The translations under genes and the position numbers were made by a program. From an uncultured Eubacteriales bacterium (GTDB taxonomy: Bacteria > Bacillota > Clostridia > Peptostreptococcales > Anaerovoracaceae): a stretch of 60,022 nt of DNA. Below the pieces are notes generated by a model. It made no database searches. It was given only the letters and a program-made list of their open reading frames with translations, and was not told the origin of the DNA. This document shows positions 40,096 through 49,718 of the stretch, one piece after another; within the stretch, counting starts at the first letter, position 1, and each line of letters starts with the position of its first letter. The DNA lies in contig CADCHO010000019.1 in the NCBI GenBank assembly GCA_902801255.1, positions 1 through 60,022 of the forward strand, in the 5' to 3' direction.

Positions 40096-40115
40096 CAACA
40101 AATGTTGATTTGTTG
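40096..40115. promoter_or_regulatory. Palindrome upstream of nfnAB, possible operator
   Basis: CAACAAA-TGTTGA-TTTGTTG is a 7-bp-arm palindrome lying next to a plausible promoter (TTGTCT...ATAATA on the minus strand). It does not match the Rex consensus orientation, so the regulator is unknown. Confidence 0.35.
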
Positions 40116-40171
40116 ACGATCATTTTTCATTATTCCGTTCATCATATGGACAGTCGTTCCGACAGTAAAAC

Positions 40172-40194
40172 AGAGCACCTTACCGGTGCTCTGC
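40172..40194 (-). terminator. Rho-independent terminator after rubredoxin gene
   Basis: On the minus strand CAGAGCACC-GGTAA-GGTGCTCTG is followed by TTTTA. It lies 39 nt after the rubredoxin stop. Confidence 0.75.
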
Positions 40195-40232
40195 TGCATT
40201 CAGTAGTCTTTTGCTGATCCTTCGTCGAATAA

Positions 40233-40391
40233 CTATTCAGCCTCGAAGTTGTCTTTGCCTACTCCGCACAGAGGGCAAACCCAATCTTCAGGAACATCTT
40301 CCCATGCTGTGCCAGGCTCTACTCCGTTATCCGGATCACCAACTTCAGGGTCATATACATAACCGCAGATAGCGCATACATACTTATCCAT
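40233..40391 (-). CDS. Rubredoxin
   Basis: 52 aa with the canonical iron site [10 protein letters not shown]...[14 protein letters not shown] (two CxxC pairs binding one Fe). Rubredoxins pass single electrons to peroxide- or superoxide-detoxifying enzymes and other oxidoreductases in anaerobes. AGGAGG lies 6 nt before the ATG at 40391; the frame is open further upstream without meaning. It is monocistronic or follows the cyclodeaminase-like gene after 151 nt. Confidence 0.97.
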   Translation of the reverse strand: MDKYVCAICGYVYDPEVGDPDNGVEPGTAWEDVPEDWVCPLCGVGKDNFEAE

Positions 40392-40542
40392 AATTTTCCT
40401 CCTGTTAAATAAAGCAAAGTGAGCTTTCCTACATCTGCATTCTACAATTAAAGACCCTATAAAGCAATAAGGGAAGGTTGGAATACCATCCTGCAAAAGC
40501 TCCGCAGAAAGTGCAAAAGCACAGCGCGCACTTTCCATATTG

Positions 40543-41283
40543 CTATTTCTTCCTGATATCTTCAATAATCTCAGCTGCTGCAGAGATTATACCGGCGGCG
40601 TGCTGGCGCATCTCCGATGCGAGGGCCGGATCGGCCTTCGCGATTGCCGGCAGATTTGCTTCTACATTGTAGCTTGCGCATCTGATGCCGGCATCGAGAC
40701 AGCGCGCTGCAACGTATATGTCACTTTCGAGCATCTTGTTGGAACGGCCTTTCAGTGTCGCAGCAAGACGCAGTGCAGCCAGCGAATCCTCCATCACCAT
40801 TAGAGGCGCCTCAGCAGCAAGGACCGAAACAGAAGATATGGCGGCCTGTCTGTCTGCCTTGAGGGCTTCTTCTATCTGATCCATAATTTCAACGGTCATG
40901 CCCTCTTCATCTATATTGTCTATAGCATGGCCTTCGGATCTGAGTCTTTTTATCTCAGCTGATACCCTGTCTACCTGTATGTCTGAGAACAGACGCGGAA
41001 GTGCATAGGCTTCAGACACCTTGCCGAAAGCTTCAGCATCGTTATCGATTCCGTCTGCAAGACTTCCCATAAGTACTTCAGCTTCACTGAGGATATCCTT
41101 GTTGAGCTCCTCAAACTCAGCGTACTTTGGTTTTCCAATGGTGTGGTTTGCTACCATCATTATCAGGGCGGCTCCCTGCGCTGACATCAGCGCAGCGGCG
41201 GCACCGCCGCCGGGGGTCGGGTCCCCCGACCCGAGCCGCTTCAAATACTCTTCTATACTAACATCCTTGAATGATCTGCTCAT
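40543..41283 (-). CDS. Cyclodeaminase/cyclohydrolase family protein (FchA-like)
   Basis: 246 aa all-helical FTCD-C fold, with the conserved N-terminal [14 protein letters not shown] folate-binding loop and [12 protein letters not shown]. Stand-alone members act as methenyl-tetrahydrofolate cyclohydrolase (FchA) or formiminotetrahydrofolate cyclodeaminase. It lies downstream of the purine genes and a CPBP protease (18-nt gap). A methenyl-THF cyclohydrolase would supply 10-formyl-THF for purN and AICAR transformylase, which fits the location (inference). AGAGG lies 7 nt upstream of the ATG. Confidence 0.88.
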   Translation of the reverse strand: MSRSFKDVSIEEYLKRLGSGDPTPGGGAAAALMSAQGAALIMMVANHTIGKPKYAEFEELNKDILSEAEVLMGSLADGIDNDAEAFGKVSEAYALPRLFSDIQVDRVSAEIKRLRSEGHAIDNIDEEGMTVEIMDQIEEALKADRQAAISSVSVLAAEAPLMVMEDSLAALRLAATLKGRSNKMLESDIYVAARCLDAGIRCASYNVEANLPAIAKADPALASEMRQHAAGIISAAAEIIEDIRKK

Positions 41284-41301
41284 TCTTATACCTCTTTCAG
41301 T

Positions 41302-42264
41302 TTATTCTCCCGGGATCTCAACTACCGGGGCTTCCTTTGGCGCCGTTACCGGCATCTCACCTTTCGACTCCCTGCTCTCGCGCAGTTCTCCCAGGCGTCC
41401 CTTCCTCTTTGCCAGTATGAGGATCACGACAACCAGCAGCAGGTCTATGAACACCGCCGGCACGCCGCCTTCAACTCCGAACTCATAGCTGTATATCCAG
41501 TTACTGATACCTGTAGCAGCATCCAGATGGAACACGGATGCCTCCGAAACGAGTCCGCTGTTAGGCAGACCGAAGAGAAAATTCTGCGTGAAGTTCCACA
41601 TGGTATGTATTCCGAAGCATGTCCATATGCTTCCCGAATACCAGCGCAGCAACGAATACGATATGCCGCAGATGATCAGGTCTGCAAGCGCCAGCGCAGA
41701 CATTCCGGGATTGCTGAGGTGCAGTAATCCGAACAGAGTTCCGTTGATAATGATTGCCATCCACAACGGATAATGAACGTTGATCCTGTCATACAGATAG
41801 CATCTGCACCAAAGCTCTTCAGATGCACTCTGGAAGAACACGCAAATCAGTGCGAAAATCATCAGCGGGATCTGTGATGCGGAGAAATCGAAGTATAACT
41901 TGATGTCACCGTGAAGCAGCGCACAGAGTATGCAGAAGAAATTCGTGAGAAATCCCAGCAGGAGCCCAAGCCCCAGCTTGCTCATGCTCTTTCCTTCACG
42001 AGAAGGTTTGAACGTGCTGATCAAGAATCTGTTCTTCTTCACTATCAGGCATAGAAGAACGAAGAACAGACACGACACTATCAGTGGTGTGTAATTCTCG
42101 AGAACAAAGGACAGACCTGCAGACTGATTTGGGACAAGCAGCCTCGGCAGGCTCCCTATAGTCAATATGAGAATGCCGTCCACAAACTCGTAAAGTACAA
42201 ACCATACGATCACTATCCAGATTATCCGGTTAGTGAAATGCGTCTTTGTAAATATTTCTTTCAT
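41302..42264 (-). CDS. CPBP family intramembrane protease
   Basis: 320 aa with about eight membrane helices. The Abi/CPBP motifs are EELWCR (EExxxR, about residue 151), FGLLHL (FxxxH) and HTMWNF (HxxxN/B). These glutamic intramembrane endopeptidases process prenylated or other membrane proteins. Substrate unknown. A charged Arg/Lys/Glu tail (about 285-320) is cytosolic. It lies 22 nt after purL without a strong ribosome binding site of its own, so it is probably the tail of the purine transcript, without obvious metabolic connection. Confidence 0.87.
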   Translation of the reverse strand: MKEIFTKTHFTNRIIWIVIVWFVLYEFVDGILILTIGSLPRLLVPNQSAGLSFVLENYTPLIVSCLFFVLLCLIVKKNRFLISTFKPSREGKSMSKLGLGLLLGFLTNFFCILCALLHGDIKLYFDFSASQIPLMIFALICVFFQSASEELWCRCYLYDRINVHYPLWMAIIINGTLFGLLHLSNPGMSALALADLIICGISYSLLRWYSGSIWTCFGIHTMWNFTQNFLFGLPNSGLVSEASVFHLDAATGISNWIYSYEFGVEGGVPAVFIDLLLVVVILILAKRKGRLGELRESRESKGEMPVTAPKEAPVVEIPGE

Positions 42265-42286
42265 TGCTCAGTTACTTTTTGATCTC

Positions 42287-45200
42287 CTATTTGAAATACC
42301 TTATGCCGCTTTCAAACATGTGCATGAAGTACTCTCCCGGCACGTTCTTGTAGAGTCCGTTTCCGACTCTCTCTGCGTGGCCCATTTTTCCGAATACTCT
42401 GCCGTCAGGAGAAGTGATGCCCTCGATGGCCATCACTGAACCGTTCGGATTGAACAGGATATCTGATGTAGCATTGCCTTCGAGATCGACATACTGCGTA
42501 GCTATCTGGCCCATAGCAGCAAGATTCTTCACAACATCGTCAGGCGCGATGAACCTTCCTTCTCCGTGTGAGACAGGTACTGAATAGATGTCTCCCACGT
42601 TGGTATATCTCAACCATGGCGACTTGTTGGAAGCTACTCTCACGCGGACTATCTTGGACTGATGGCTTCCTATAGTATTGAAAGTCAGAGTCGGGCAGTT
42701 CTCGTCAGTGTCGATGATCTTTCCGTATGGTACGAGTCCGAGTTTGATGAGAGCCTGAAATCCGTTGCAGATACCGCACATCAGTCCGTCGTTCTTGTCC
42801 AGGAGTTCCGTTACGCCCTCTGTCACGGCAGCGTTCCTGAAGAATGCGGTGATGAATTTAGCGGAACCGTCCGGTTCGTCACCGCCCGAGAAGCCTCCCG
42901 GAATGAATACGATCTGAGCTTCTTTCAGAGCTGCTGCAAACGCCTCGACCGATCTGCTGATTTCATCGGAGCTGCGGTTCTTAATCACCATTATTTCAGG
43001 TACTCCGCCTGCCTCACGAATCGCACGTGCGCTGTCATACTCGCAGTTTGTTCCCGGGAATACCGGTATGAGCACCTTAGGCTCCGCACGCTTGAATACC
43101 GGCGTATGCCAGCTGCGTGCTCTGTACTCCAGATTGCTGACCGGACCGGTCATGCCTGCAACCAGTGTAGGGAAGACTGTTTCGAGCCTGCCCTGATAAA
43201 GTGCCAGCAATTCAGCCAGGCTGACGCTCTCCATACCATTGCTGATAGTCTGCTCATCTGTTGTGTATCCGAGCAGTTCTATGTCGAACGAGCGGCCTGT
43301 AAGTTCTGCCCCGTCAGTTACCTCAAGCACAATACTGCCATAGCAGTACCCAAAGATGTCTTCCAGATCCATCGGCTCAAAATTGAATCCGATACCGTTT
43401 CCGTAGCTCATCTTCATCACTGCTTCAGCGATGCCTCCGATGCCAGGTGTGTAGGCTGCGACTGCTTCGCCCGATGCTATCATCTCAGAAGCCTTGTTCC
43501 ACAGTCTGATGAGCGAGTCTGCCTTAGGGAGTCCCTTTCCGGCACCACTTCCGTCTTCATCTATATAAGGCTTCAGCAGCACCACCCTGTGACCTGCCTG
43601 CTTGAACTCCGGTGAAACTATATTGCCGGTCTTGCCCATTGTGACAGCGAAAGATATGAGCGTAGGTGGAACATCGAGGTCCTCGAACGTGCCGCTCATG
43701 GAGTCCTTGCCGCCGATTGAACCGATACCGAGACCCATCTGTGCCTCGAACGCGCCGAGCAGAGCCGCGAAAGGCTTGCCCCATCTTGCTCCGTCCTGCT
43801 TAGGTGAGCCGAAGTACTCCTGGAATGAAAGATATACTTCCCTGAATGATGCTCCTGTCGCAATCAGCTTGGCGACAGATTCAATGACTGCGAGGTATGC
43901 ACCGTGGTAAGGTGATGCCTCGGATATGTAAGGGTTGTATCCCCATGCCATCAGTGAGCAGTCGTCTGTCTGTCCTTTTACAAGCGGGATCTTGTGTACC
44001 ATTGCCTGGATAGGAGTGATCTGGTTGATACCGCCGAACGGCATCAGCACTGTGCCCGCTCCGATAGTTGAATCGAAACGCTGCGACAGTCCCTGCTTTG
44101 AGCAGGTATTGAGGTCAGCAGCCACCTTGCGCATGCCCGTGGCAAAACTTCTGTTACTGCCGTACATACTCGTCGACTTCCAGTCTCCCGGCGCCTCAGG
44201 CGCGATATCTATATGCTTGTCTGCTCCGTTCGAGTTAAGGAACTCTCTGGATATGTCCACTATCTTTTTGCCGTTCCACCACATCACAAGGCGCGGCTCC
44301 TCGGTGACTGTAGCCACCTTTACGCACTGGAGGTTCTCGCCGTTCGCGATGAGCTTGAACAGTTTCTCGTTATCGGCGGCAATTACGCAGGCCATTCTCT
44401 CCTGCGACTCGCTTATTGCGAGCTCTGTGCCGTCGAGGCCTTCATACTTCTTCGGAACTGCATCGAGGTCGATCTCGAGGCCGTCAGCCAGCTCTCCGAT
44501 GGCTACGCTGACTCCACCCGCTCCGAAATCGTTGCATCTTTTGATCATACGAGTCGCTACTCCGTCACGGAAGAGCCTCTGTATCTTTCTTTCTTCAGGG
44601 GCATTTCCCTTCTGGACTTCGGCGCCGCATGTCTCTACGGAATGTACGTCGTGAGCCTTTGAGGAACCTGTCGCACCTCCAATGCCGTCACGGCCTGTGG
44701 AACCGCCGAGAAGCATGACTATGTCGCCCGGCTCCGGCCTCTCTCTTCTGACATTGACTGCAGGAGCGGCCGCCATGACGGCTCCTACCTCCATGCGCTT
44801 TGCTGCGTATCCCGGATGATATATCTCATCGACTATGCCCGTGCACAGTCCTATCTGGTTTCCATAGCTTGAATAGCCTTTTGCCGCTGTGGTCGTGATA
44901 GTTCTCTGCGGCAGCTTGCCCGGCAGCGTATCTGACACAGGCTGAAGCGGATTCGCCGCGCCTGTGACTCTCATTGCGGAGTAAGCGTATGCTCTGCCTG
45001 ACAGCGGATCTCTTATGCATCCGCCAAGACATGTAGCTGCTCCTCCGAACGGCTCTATCTCGGTCGGATGATTGTGTGTCTCATTCTTGAAGAGCAGCAG
45101 CCAAGGTTCTTTCTCTCCGTCTACCTCAACGTTGATCATCACCGTGCATGCGTTGATCTCTTCGGACTCGTCGAGCTTATCGAGCTTGCCCTCTCTCTTC

Positions 45201-46084
45201 AGAAGTCTTACCGCGATCGTTGCGATATCCATGAGAGTGACTGATTTGTCTCTTCCCAGGTCTCTTCTTACAGCAAGATAGTCCTTGTAGGCTTTCTCGA
45301 GCAGAGGATCCTCGAACGTAACGCTGTCGATCACCGTATTGAAAGTCGTATGTCTGCAGTGATCAGACCAGTAGGTGTCGATCATCCTGAGCTCGGTTAT
45401 CGTCGGATCTCTGTGCTCGGTGTCACGGAAGTACTCCACACACATCGCGAGATCTGCCTCGTCCATAGCTAGACCCATCGATCTGATGCATCCTCTCATC
45501 TCGGCTTCGGTCATGTTGTTGAATCCCTCAAGCACCTTCACCTCAGTAGGTATCTCGTAATGCATCTCAAGGGTCTCCGGCTTATCAAGAGAAGCTTCTC
45601 TCGTCTCTACCGGATTGATCACATAATTCATCACTGCATCGATGTCGGCAGGCATGAGCTCGCCGTAAAGCACATATACTCTGGCGAACCTTACCGTAGG
45701 CCTCTCTCCGCGGCTCAGTATCTGTATGCACTGCTCAGCTGAATCCGCGCGCTGGTCGTACTGACCCGGAAGAGCTTCCACGGCAAATATGAACGCCCTT
45801 TTGCTCTCCCTTTCCTCATCATCATATGCATAACCGTTGCCGTCTACGAAAAGGCCGGTCAGTTCTTCAAGTGAATCCGCTGTATTGTCGAGCTGCGGTT
45901 CGGCGAATACCTTCCACCTGCAGTCCGCAAACAGCGTCTCGTCGATGTTCTCAACATCATATCTGTTTACGACCCTTACATCCTCGATGCGCTCAATGCC
46001 CAGCAGTGTTTTCAGCTCACTCCTGAGCGCTGCCGCATCGTTTGTAAGACCTTCTTTTTTCTCTACGTAGATCCTGTAGACCAT
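42287..46084 (-). CDS. purL: Phosphoribosylformylglycinamidine synthase (single-chain, with glutaminase)
   Basis: 1265 aa long-type FGAM synthase. An N-terminal PurS-like part is followed by the linker and two AIRS-type ATPase halves (DCNFGAGGVSVAIGELADG region; KDSMSG). The C-terminal class I glutaminase has nucleophile Cys in MCGICNGFQ and the HGEGRF motif. It converts FGAR, glutamine and ATP to FGAM. AAGGAG lies 6 nt upstream. It is the last pur gene of the operon, 11 nt after purD. The single-chain form differs from the PurSQL complex of Bacillus and is common in Clostridia and Gammaproteobacteria. Confidence 0.97.
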   Translation of the reverse strand: MVYRIYVEKKEGLTNDAAALRSELKTLLGIERIEDVRVVNRYDVENIDETLFADCRWKVFAEPQLDNTADSLEELTGLFVDGNGYAYDDEERESKRAFIFAVEALPGQYDQRADSAEQCIQILSRGERPTVRFARVYVLYGELMPADIDAVMNYVINPVETREASLDKPETLEMHYEIPTEVKVLEGFNNMTEAEMRGCIRSMGLAMDEADLAMCVEYFRDTEHRDPTITELRMIDTYWSDHCRHTTFNTVIDSVTFEDPLLEKAYKDYLAVRRDLGRDKSVTLMDIATIAVRLLKREGKLDKLDESEEINACTVMINVEVDGEKEPWLLLFKNETHNHPTEIEPFGGAATCLGGCIRDPLSGRAYAYSAMRVTGAANPLQPVSDTLPGKLPQRTITTTAAKGYSSYGNQIGLCTGIVDEIYHPGYAAKRMEVGAVMAAAPAVNVRRERPEPGDIVMLLGGSTGRDGIGGATGSSKAHDVHSVETCGAEVQKGNAPEERKIQRLFRDGVATRMIKRCNDFGAGGVSVAIGELADGLEIDLDAVPKKYEGLDGTELAISESQERMACVIAADNEKLFKLIANGENLQCVKVATVTEEPRLVMWWNGKKIVDISREFLNSNGADKHIDIAPEAPGDWKSTSMYGSNRSFATGMRKVAADLNTCSKQGLSQRFDSTIGAGTVLMPFGGINQITPIQAMVHKIPLVKGQTDDCSLMAWGYNPYISEASPYHGAYLAVIESVAKLIATGASFREVYLSFQEYFGSPKQDGARWGKPFAALLGAFEAQMGLGIGSIGGKDSMSGTFEDLDVPPTLISFAVTMGKTGNIVSPEFKQAGHRVVLLKPYIDEDGSGAGKGLPKADSLIRLWNKASEMIASGEAVAAYTPGIGGIAEAVMKMSYGNGIGFNFEPMDLEDIFGYCYGSIVLEVTDGAELTGRSFDIELLGYTTDEQTISNGMESVSLAELLALYQGRLETVFPTLVAGMTGPVSNLEYRARSWHTPVFKRAEPKVLIPVFPGTNCEYDSARAIREAGGVPEIMVIKNRSSDEISRSVEAFAAALKEAQIVFIPGGFSGGDEPDGSAKFITAFFRNAAVTEGVTELLDKNDGLMCGICNGFQALIKLGLVPYGKIIDTDENCPTLTFNTIGSHQSKIVRVRVASNKSPWLRYTNVGDIYSVPVSHGEGRFIAPDDVVKNLAAMGQIATQYVDLEGNATSDILFNPNGSVMAIEGITSPDGRVFGKMGHAERVGNGLYKNVPGEYFMHMFESGIRYFK

Positions 46085-46095
46085 TATTCGCTCCT

Positions 46096-47361
46096 TTATC
46101 TGAAAGCTTTCAAAGCTCTCTGTCCTATATCCGCTCTGTAATATTTGTTTGCAAAATCTATTCTGTCGAGCATGTCGTACGATGCTTCTATGGCTTCAGC
46201 CAGAGTCGGCTCTACAGCCGTGACTCCAAGCACCCTTCCGCCTGATGTGAGCAGTCTGCCCTCTTCTTCGACTGCTCCTGCCACATACACATTCGGAAGA
46301 ACATCCTCAGGTATCTCTATCTCATATCCCTTTTCATAGCTGACCGGGTATCCGTCCGAAGCGGCGATAACACAGCATGCGCTGCCATCCTTCCACCTGA
46401 CATCAACGTCTGCCAGCCTCTCCTCTGTAACTGCCTGCATTATTGTAAGAAGATCCGTATCGAGAAGCGGGAGCACCACCTGCGCTTCAGGGTCTCCGAA
46501 CCTGCAGTTGTACTCGATGACCTTCGGTCCTTTTGCGGTAAGCATCAGACCAAAGTAAAGGCAGCCCTTGAATGTGCGTCCCTCTGCGTTCATCGCGCGC
46601 ATCGTCGGCACGAAGATCTCCTCCATGCAGCGTGCCGCCGCCTCATCCGTATAATACGGATTCGGTGCGACGGTTCCCATGCCGCCCGTGTTGAGGCCCG
46701 TGTCACCGTCGCCTGCGCGCTTGTGGTCCATCGAGCTTATCATCGGAACTATGGTTTTGCCGTCCGTGAACGCAAGCACGGATACCTCCGGTCCTTCGAG
46801 GAACTCCTCTATGACGATGCGGTCGCCGCTCTCTCCGAATTTGTGGTCTTCCATCATCGACTTAACGGCAGCCACGGCATCCTCGCGTGTCTCCGCTATC
46901 ACGACTCCCTTGCCCAGCGCCAGGCCATCTGCCTTGATGACAGTAGGTATAGGTGCGCTTTCGAGGTAATACAATGCATCGCTGATGTTATCGAAGGTAT
47001 GATAGCGCGCGGTCGGTATGCCGTATTTCTTCATGAGGTTCTTTGAGAACACCTTGCTTCCCTCGATGACTGCAGCTGCAGCCTTCGGTCCGAAGCACGG
47101 TATTCCGATGTTTGTGAGCTCATCAACACAGCCCATCACGAGAGGATCGTCAGGCGCCACTACTGCGTAGTCCGGCCTGTGCTCCTTAGCGAAAGCTTTT
47201 ATACCCTCAATATCTGTCGCCTTGATCGGAAAGCATTCCGCATCCATAGCGATACCACCATTGCCGGGCAGTGCGTAGATCCTGTCTACGCCGGCATTCT
47301 CTCTCAGTTTTTTTATAATGGCGTGCTCACGGCCGCCTCCGCCGACTACCAGAATATCCAT
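46096..47361 (-). CDS. purD: Phosphoribosylamine-glycine ligase (GARS)
   Basis: 421 aa ATP-grasp enzyme. N-terminal GGGGREHAI, central KADGLALGKGVVI and the grasp signature GCLYFGLMLT...NCRFGDPEAQ. It makes GAR from phosphoribosylamine and glycine. I chose the start at 47361 because homology begins there and GGAG lies 8 nt upstream; the frame is open 31 codons earlier within the intergenic space. It lies 32 nt after the AICAR transformylase gene. Confidence 0.97.
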   Translation of the reverse strand: MDILVVGGGGREHAIIKKLRENAGVDRIYALPGNGGIAMDAECFPIKATDIEGIKAFAKEHRPDYAVVAPDDPLVMGCVDELTNIGIPCFGPKAAAAVIEGSKVFSKNLMKKYGIPTARYHTFDNISDALYYLESAPIPTVIKADGLALGKGVVIAETREDAVAAVKSMMEDHKFGESGDRIVIEEFLEGPEVSVLAFTDGKTIVPMISSMDHKRAGDGDTGLNTGGMGTVAPNPYYTDEAAARCMEEIFVPTMRAMNAEGRTFKGCLYFGLMLTAKGPKVIEYNCRFGDPEAQVVLPLLDTDLLTIMQAVTEERLADVDVRWKDGSACCVIAASDGYPVSYEKGYEIEIPEDVLPNVYVAGAVEEEGRLLTSGGRVLGVTAVEPTLAEAIEASYDMLDRIDFANKYYRADIGQRALKAFR

Positions 47362-47393
47362 CCCATGCGCTCCTTCCGATTTATCTTTCCTTA

Positions 47394-48578
47394 TCAGTGA
47401 TGGAACAGGCGCATGCCGGTAAATGCCATCGCTATCCCCAGTTTGTTGCAGCAATCTATCACTGCGTCATCGCGGATCGATCCGCCCGGCTGCGCAATAT
47501 AACTTACTCCGGATGCAGCCGCTCTCTGTACATTATCGAAGAACGGGAAGAAGGCGTCCGATCCGCATGAAACTCCGCTGATCGAGTCGAGATATTCCCT
47601 CTGCTCTTCATCGGTAAAATACTCCGGCTGCTTTGTGAAATACTTCTGCCATACGCCATCGGCGCAGCAGTCCTCTTCATTCTTATTTATGTAAGCGTCT
47701 ATGACATTATCTCTGTCCGGACGCCTGATCTCATCTTTAAAAGGCAGATTCAGCACCTTGTCGTGCATGCGCAGGAACCATGTGTCGGCCTTGCCGCCCG
47801 CGAGCCTTGTGCAGTGCACTCTGGACTGCTGGCCTGCGCCTACGCCTATCGCCTGACCGTCATGCGCGTAGCATACGGAATTTGACTGGGTATATTTAAG
47901 TGTAATAAGTGCCACGATGAGGTCGCGGACAGCTTCCTCAGGCAGATCTTTCTTTTCAGTCACGACATTCGTAAGAAGCTCGCGGTCGATTTTGAAGAAG
48001 TTATGTCCCTGCTCAAATGTGACTCCGAATACCTGCTTTCTCTCTTTCTCAGGAGGCAGATAATCCGGATCGATCTGTACAATGTTGTAGCCGCCCTTTT
48101 TCTTCTGTTTCAGAAGCGCAAGCGCTTCGTCAGTATAACCGGGAGCGATGACTCCGTCCGACACCTCGCGCTTGATGATACGTGCTGTCGTTTCATCGCA
48201 GATATCCGAAAGCGCGATCCAGTCACCGAAGGAGCACATGCGGTCGGTTCCCCTTGCCCTTGCATATGCACAGGCCAATGGAGAATCGTCAAGACCTTCT
48301 ATGTCGTCAACGAAGCATGCCTTTTTCATTTTATCGGTGAGCGGCAGCCCTACGGCGGCGCCTGCCGGGCTGACGTGTTTGAAAGAAGCGGCAGCCGGCA
48401 GTCCGAGAGCTTCTTTGAGCTCGCGGACGAGCTGCCACGAGTTCAGCGCGTCAAGAAAATTAATATATCCCGGTCTTCCGTTGAGGACCTCGAGTGGCAG
48501 CTCAGCGCCGCCCTCCATGAATATCCTCGCAGGTTTCTGATTAGGGTTACAGCCGTATTTGAGTTCAAATTCTTTCAT
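47394..48578 (-). CDS. Stand-alone AICAR transformylase (PurH C-terminal-type)
   Basis: 394 aa, homologous to the AICAR formyltransferase half of PurH: KYGCNPNQKPAR at the start, KHVSPAGAAVG, the NSVCYAHDGQAIGVGAGQQSRVHC segment and AQPGGSIRDD near the end. It lacks the N-terminal IMP cyclohydrolase domain. That second step is probably supplied by the PurO-type gene 418 nt upstream. Uses 10-formyl-THF to formylate AICAR. Only a weak GAAAGAG precedes the ATG. It is preceded by an unexplained 417-nt AT-rich gap in an otherwise tight operon. Confidence 0.95.
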   Translation of the reverse strand: MKEFELKYGCNPNQKPARIFMEGGAELPLEVLNGRPGYINFLDALNSWQLVRELKEALGLPAAASFKHVSPAGAAVGLPLTDKMKKACFVDDIEGLDDSPLACAYARARGTDRMCSFGDWIALSDICDETTARIIKREVSDGVIAPGYTDEALALLKQKKKGGYNIVQIDPDYLPPEKERKQVFGVTFEQGHNFFKIDRELLTNVVTEKKDLPEEAVRDLIVALITLKYTQSNSVCYAHDGQAIGVGAGQQSRVHCTRLAGGKADTWFLRMHDKVLNLPFKDEIRRPDRDNVIDAYINKNEEDCCADGVWQKYFTKQPEYFTDEEQREYLDSISGVSCGSDAFFPFFDNVQRAAASGVSYIAQPGGSIRDDAVIDCCNKLGIAMAFTGMRLFHH

Positions 48579-48995
48579 TGTGCGTTTCTCTTTCTTTAGT
48601 ATGCCAATATAGTTATGCTCTTGTTGTTCAAAAGTGGGAAAAATGTATGAAATCTGCAGTCTATTTCAAAGATGATACTGACTTCAGCATGGTTTCGACA
48701 CAAAATCTTGTATAATTCCATCCCCTTTATTATCTTTTTCAAGATCCCCTACCTCTTCAATATGATTTCAGCAGTTAATCTTGTATTGGTGCGTCCATAA
48801 CGCATTGATTTTCAAGAAATTTCGAGAGTTGTCTTGAAAAAAGACTTCTAAAAGGACTTTACTTCAAACTTTGTGTTGATATTTGCAGTTTTTGTCTTTG
48901 AAGCAGTCACCAATCTTGAAAGAAAGCCTCTTAACGAAGGAATCTTCAATATTATGTCGGAGTCACTACTTAAAAAGGTCGACAGATCTGATACG
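48579..48995. other. 417-nt AT-rich gap inside purine operon
   Basis: No recognisable gene. The motif ATCTTG/CAAGAT recurs at least five times, and two segments share TTCAGCA...AATCTTGTAT. Short TTTTCAAG/CTTGAAAA inverted repeats are present. Both strands have a stretch of about 40-60 codons without stops near 48850-49014, but neither has a start signal. It may be a decayed element or a promoter region for the AICAR transformylase-purD-purL part. No ZTP riboswitch motif was recognised. Confidence 0.4.
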
Positions 48996-49718
48996 TTACC
49001 TGTTTTTATTCAATAAGCGCGATTCAGTGGCTCCGCCTGCTATATCTGTATAGCGGACATACAGCGATATCTTGTTGTCCGTATCCAGCGCGTTCCAGAT
49101 CTCATTTGTGAACGCGTCGATGTCGTCAGGTATCTCCACCCTCTCAGGCTCTCCTTGGAATGTAGGAAGCGGGTTGCCGTCATGTTCATATGTATGGATG
49201 AAATGTCCGACTCCGCAGACCGGCGTATAATCGTATCCGAAGCGGTTGCAGGCATTTCCTTCAGCGTCAGCGCTCTTGAGGATGCTCATTCTGTATCTGA
49301 AAGTTCCGTCATCGCCAAATACAGCCTCTGCGCTGATGCGAGGTGTGAAGTTCGGGGCATCCGGCTCGAAACATCTCGACTCCAGTGCCTCATAGAAAGA
49401 CTTCCCTTCGGCGAGGCCGTCGTAAATTGTATCAGTCTGGTCGCCGTTGGTGACGATCAGGTGGTTTTTGAAGTTCCTTACCGCCGCATAGATGATGAGG
49501 CTCGGATCCTCAAGCTTCGAAACGTCGAACGGCTCTGTGAACACTGCTCCGTCTCTCTCAACAAATATGCGGTTTCTCGAATTGACGGACCGTCCCATAA
49601 TAAAATATGCGATGACCGCTTTGGTGCCATCGCAGGACTGTCCGGCCACGATGCCGCGGCCGGGATATCTGTTTCCCTCTACCGCATCACCGAATTTCCT
49701 GACTTTATAAACGTCCAT
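48996..49718 (-). CDS. purO: IMP cyclohydrolase, PurO type
   Basis: 240 aa of the archaeal-type IMP cyclohydrolase family (PF07826). N-terminal NRYPGRGIVAG, IMGRSVNSRNRIF and the middle segment PNFTPRISAE match the family. It closes FAICAR to IMP, replacing the PurH N-terminal domain missing from the transformylase downstream. AAGGAG lies 4 nt before the ATG. It overlaps purN by 14 nt. Such PurO homologues occur scattered in Clostridia. Confidence 0.9.
   Translation of the reverse strand: MDVYKVRKFGDAVEGNRYPGRGIVAGQSCDGTKAVIAYFIMGRSVNSRNRIFVERDGAVFTEPFDVSKLEDPSLIIYAAVRNFKNHLIVTNGDQTDTIYDGLAEGKSFYEALESRCFEPDAPNFTPRISAEAVFGDDGTFRYRMSILKSADAEGNACNRFGYDYTPVCGVGHFIHTYEHDGNPLPTFQGEPERVEIPDDIDAFTNEIWNALDTDNKISLYVRYTDIAGGATESRLLNKNR

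Noticed and set aside
40096-40115. Rex-binding site upstream of nfnAB
   Set aside because: The half-sites point the wrong way (CAACAAA...TTTGTTG rather than TTGT...ACAA), so it is listed only as an unknown palindrome.
48850-49014. Possible transposase or small protein remnant in the pur gap
   Set aside because: Both strands have short stop-free stretches, but there is no start signal and no recognisable motif. Kept only as an unexplained region.
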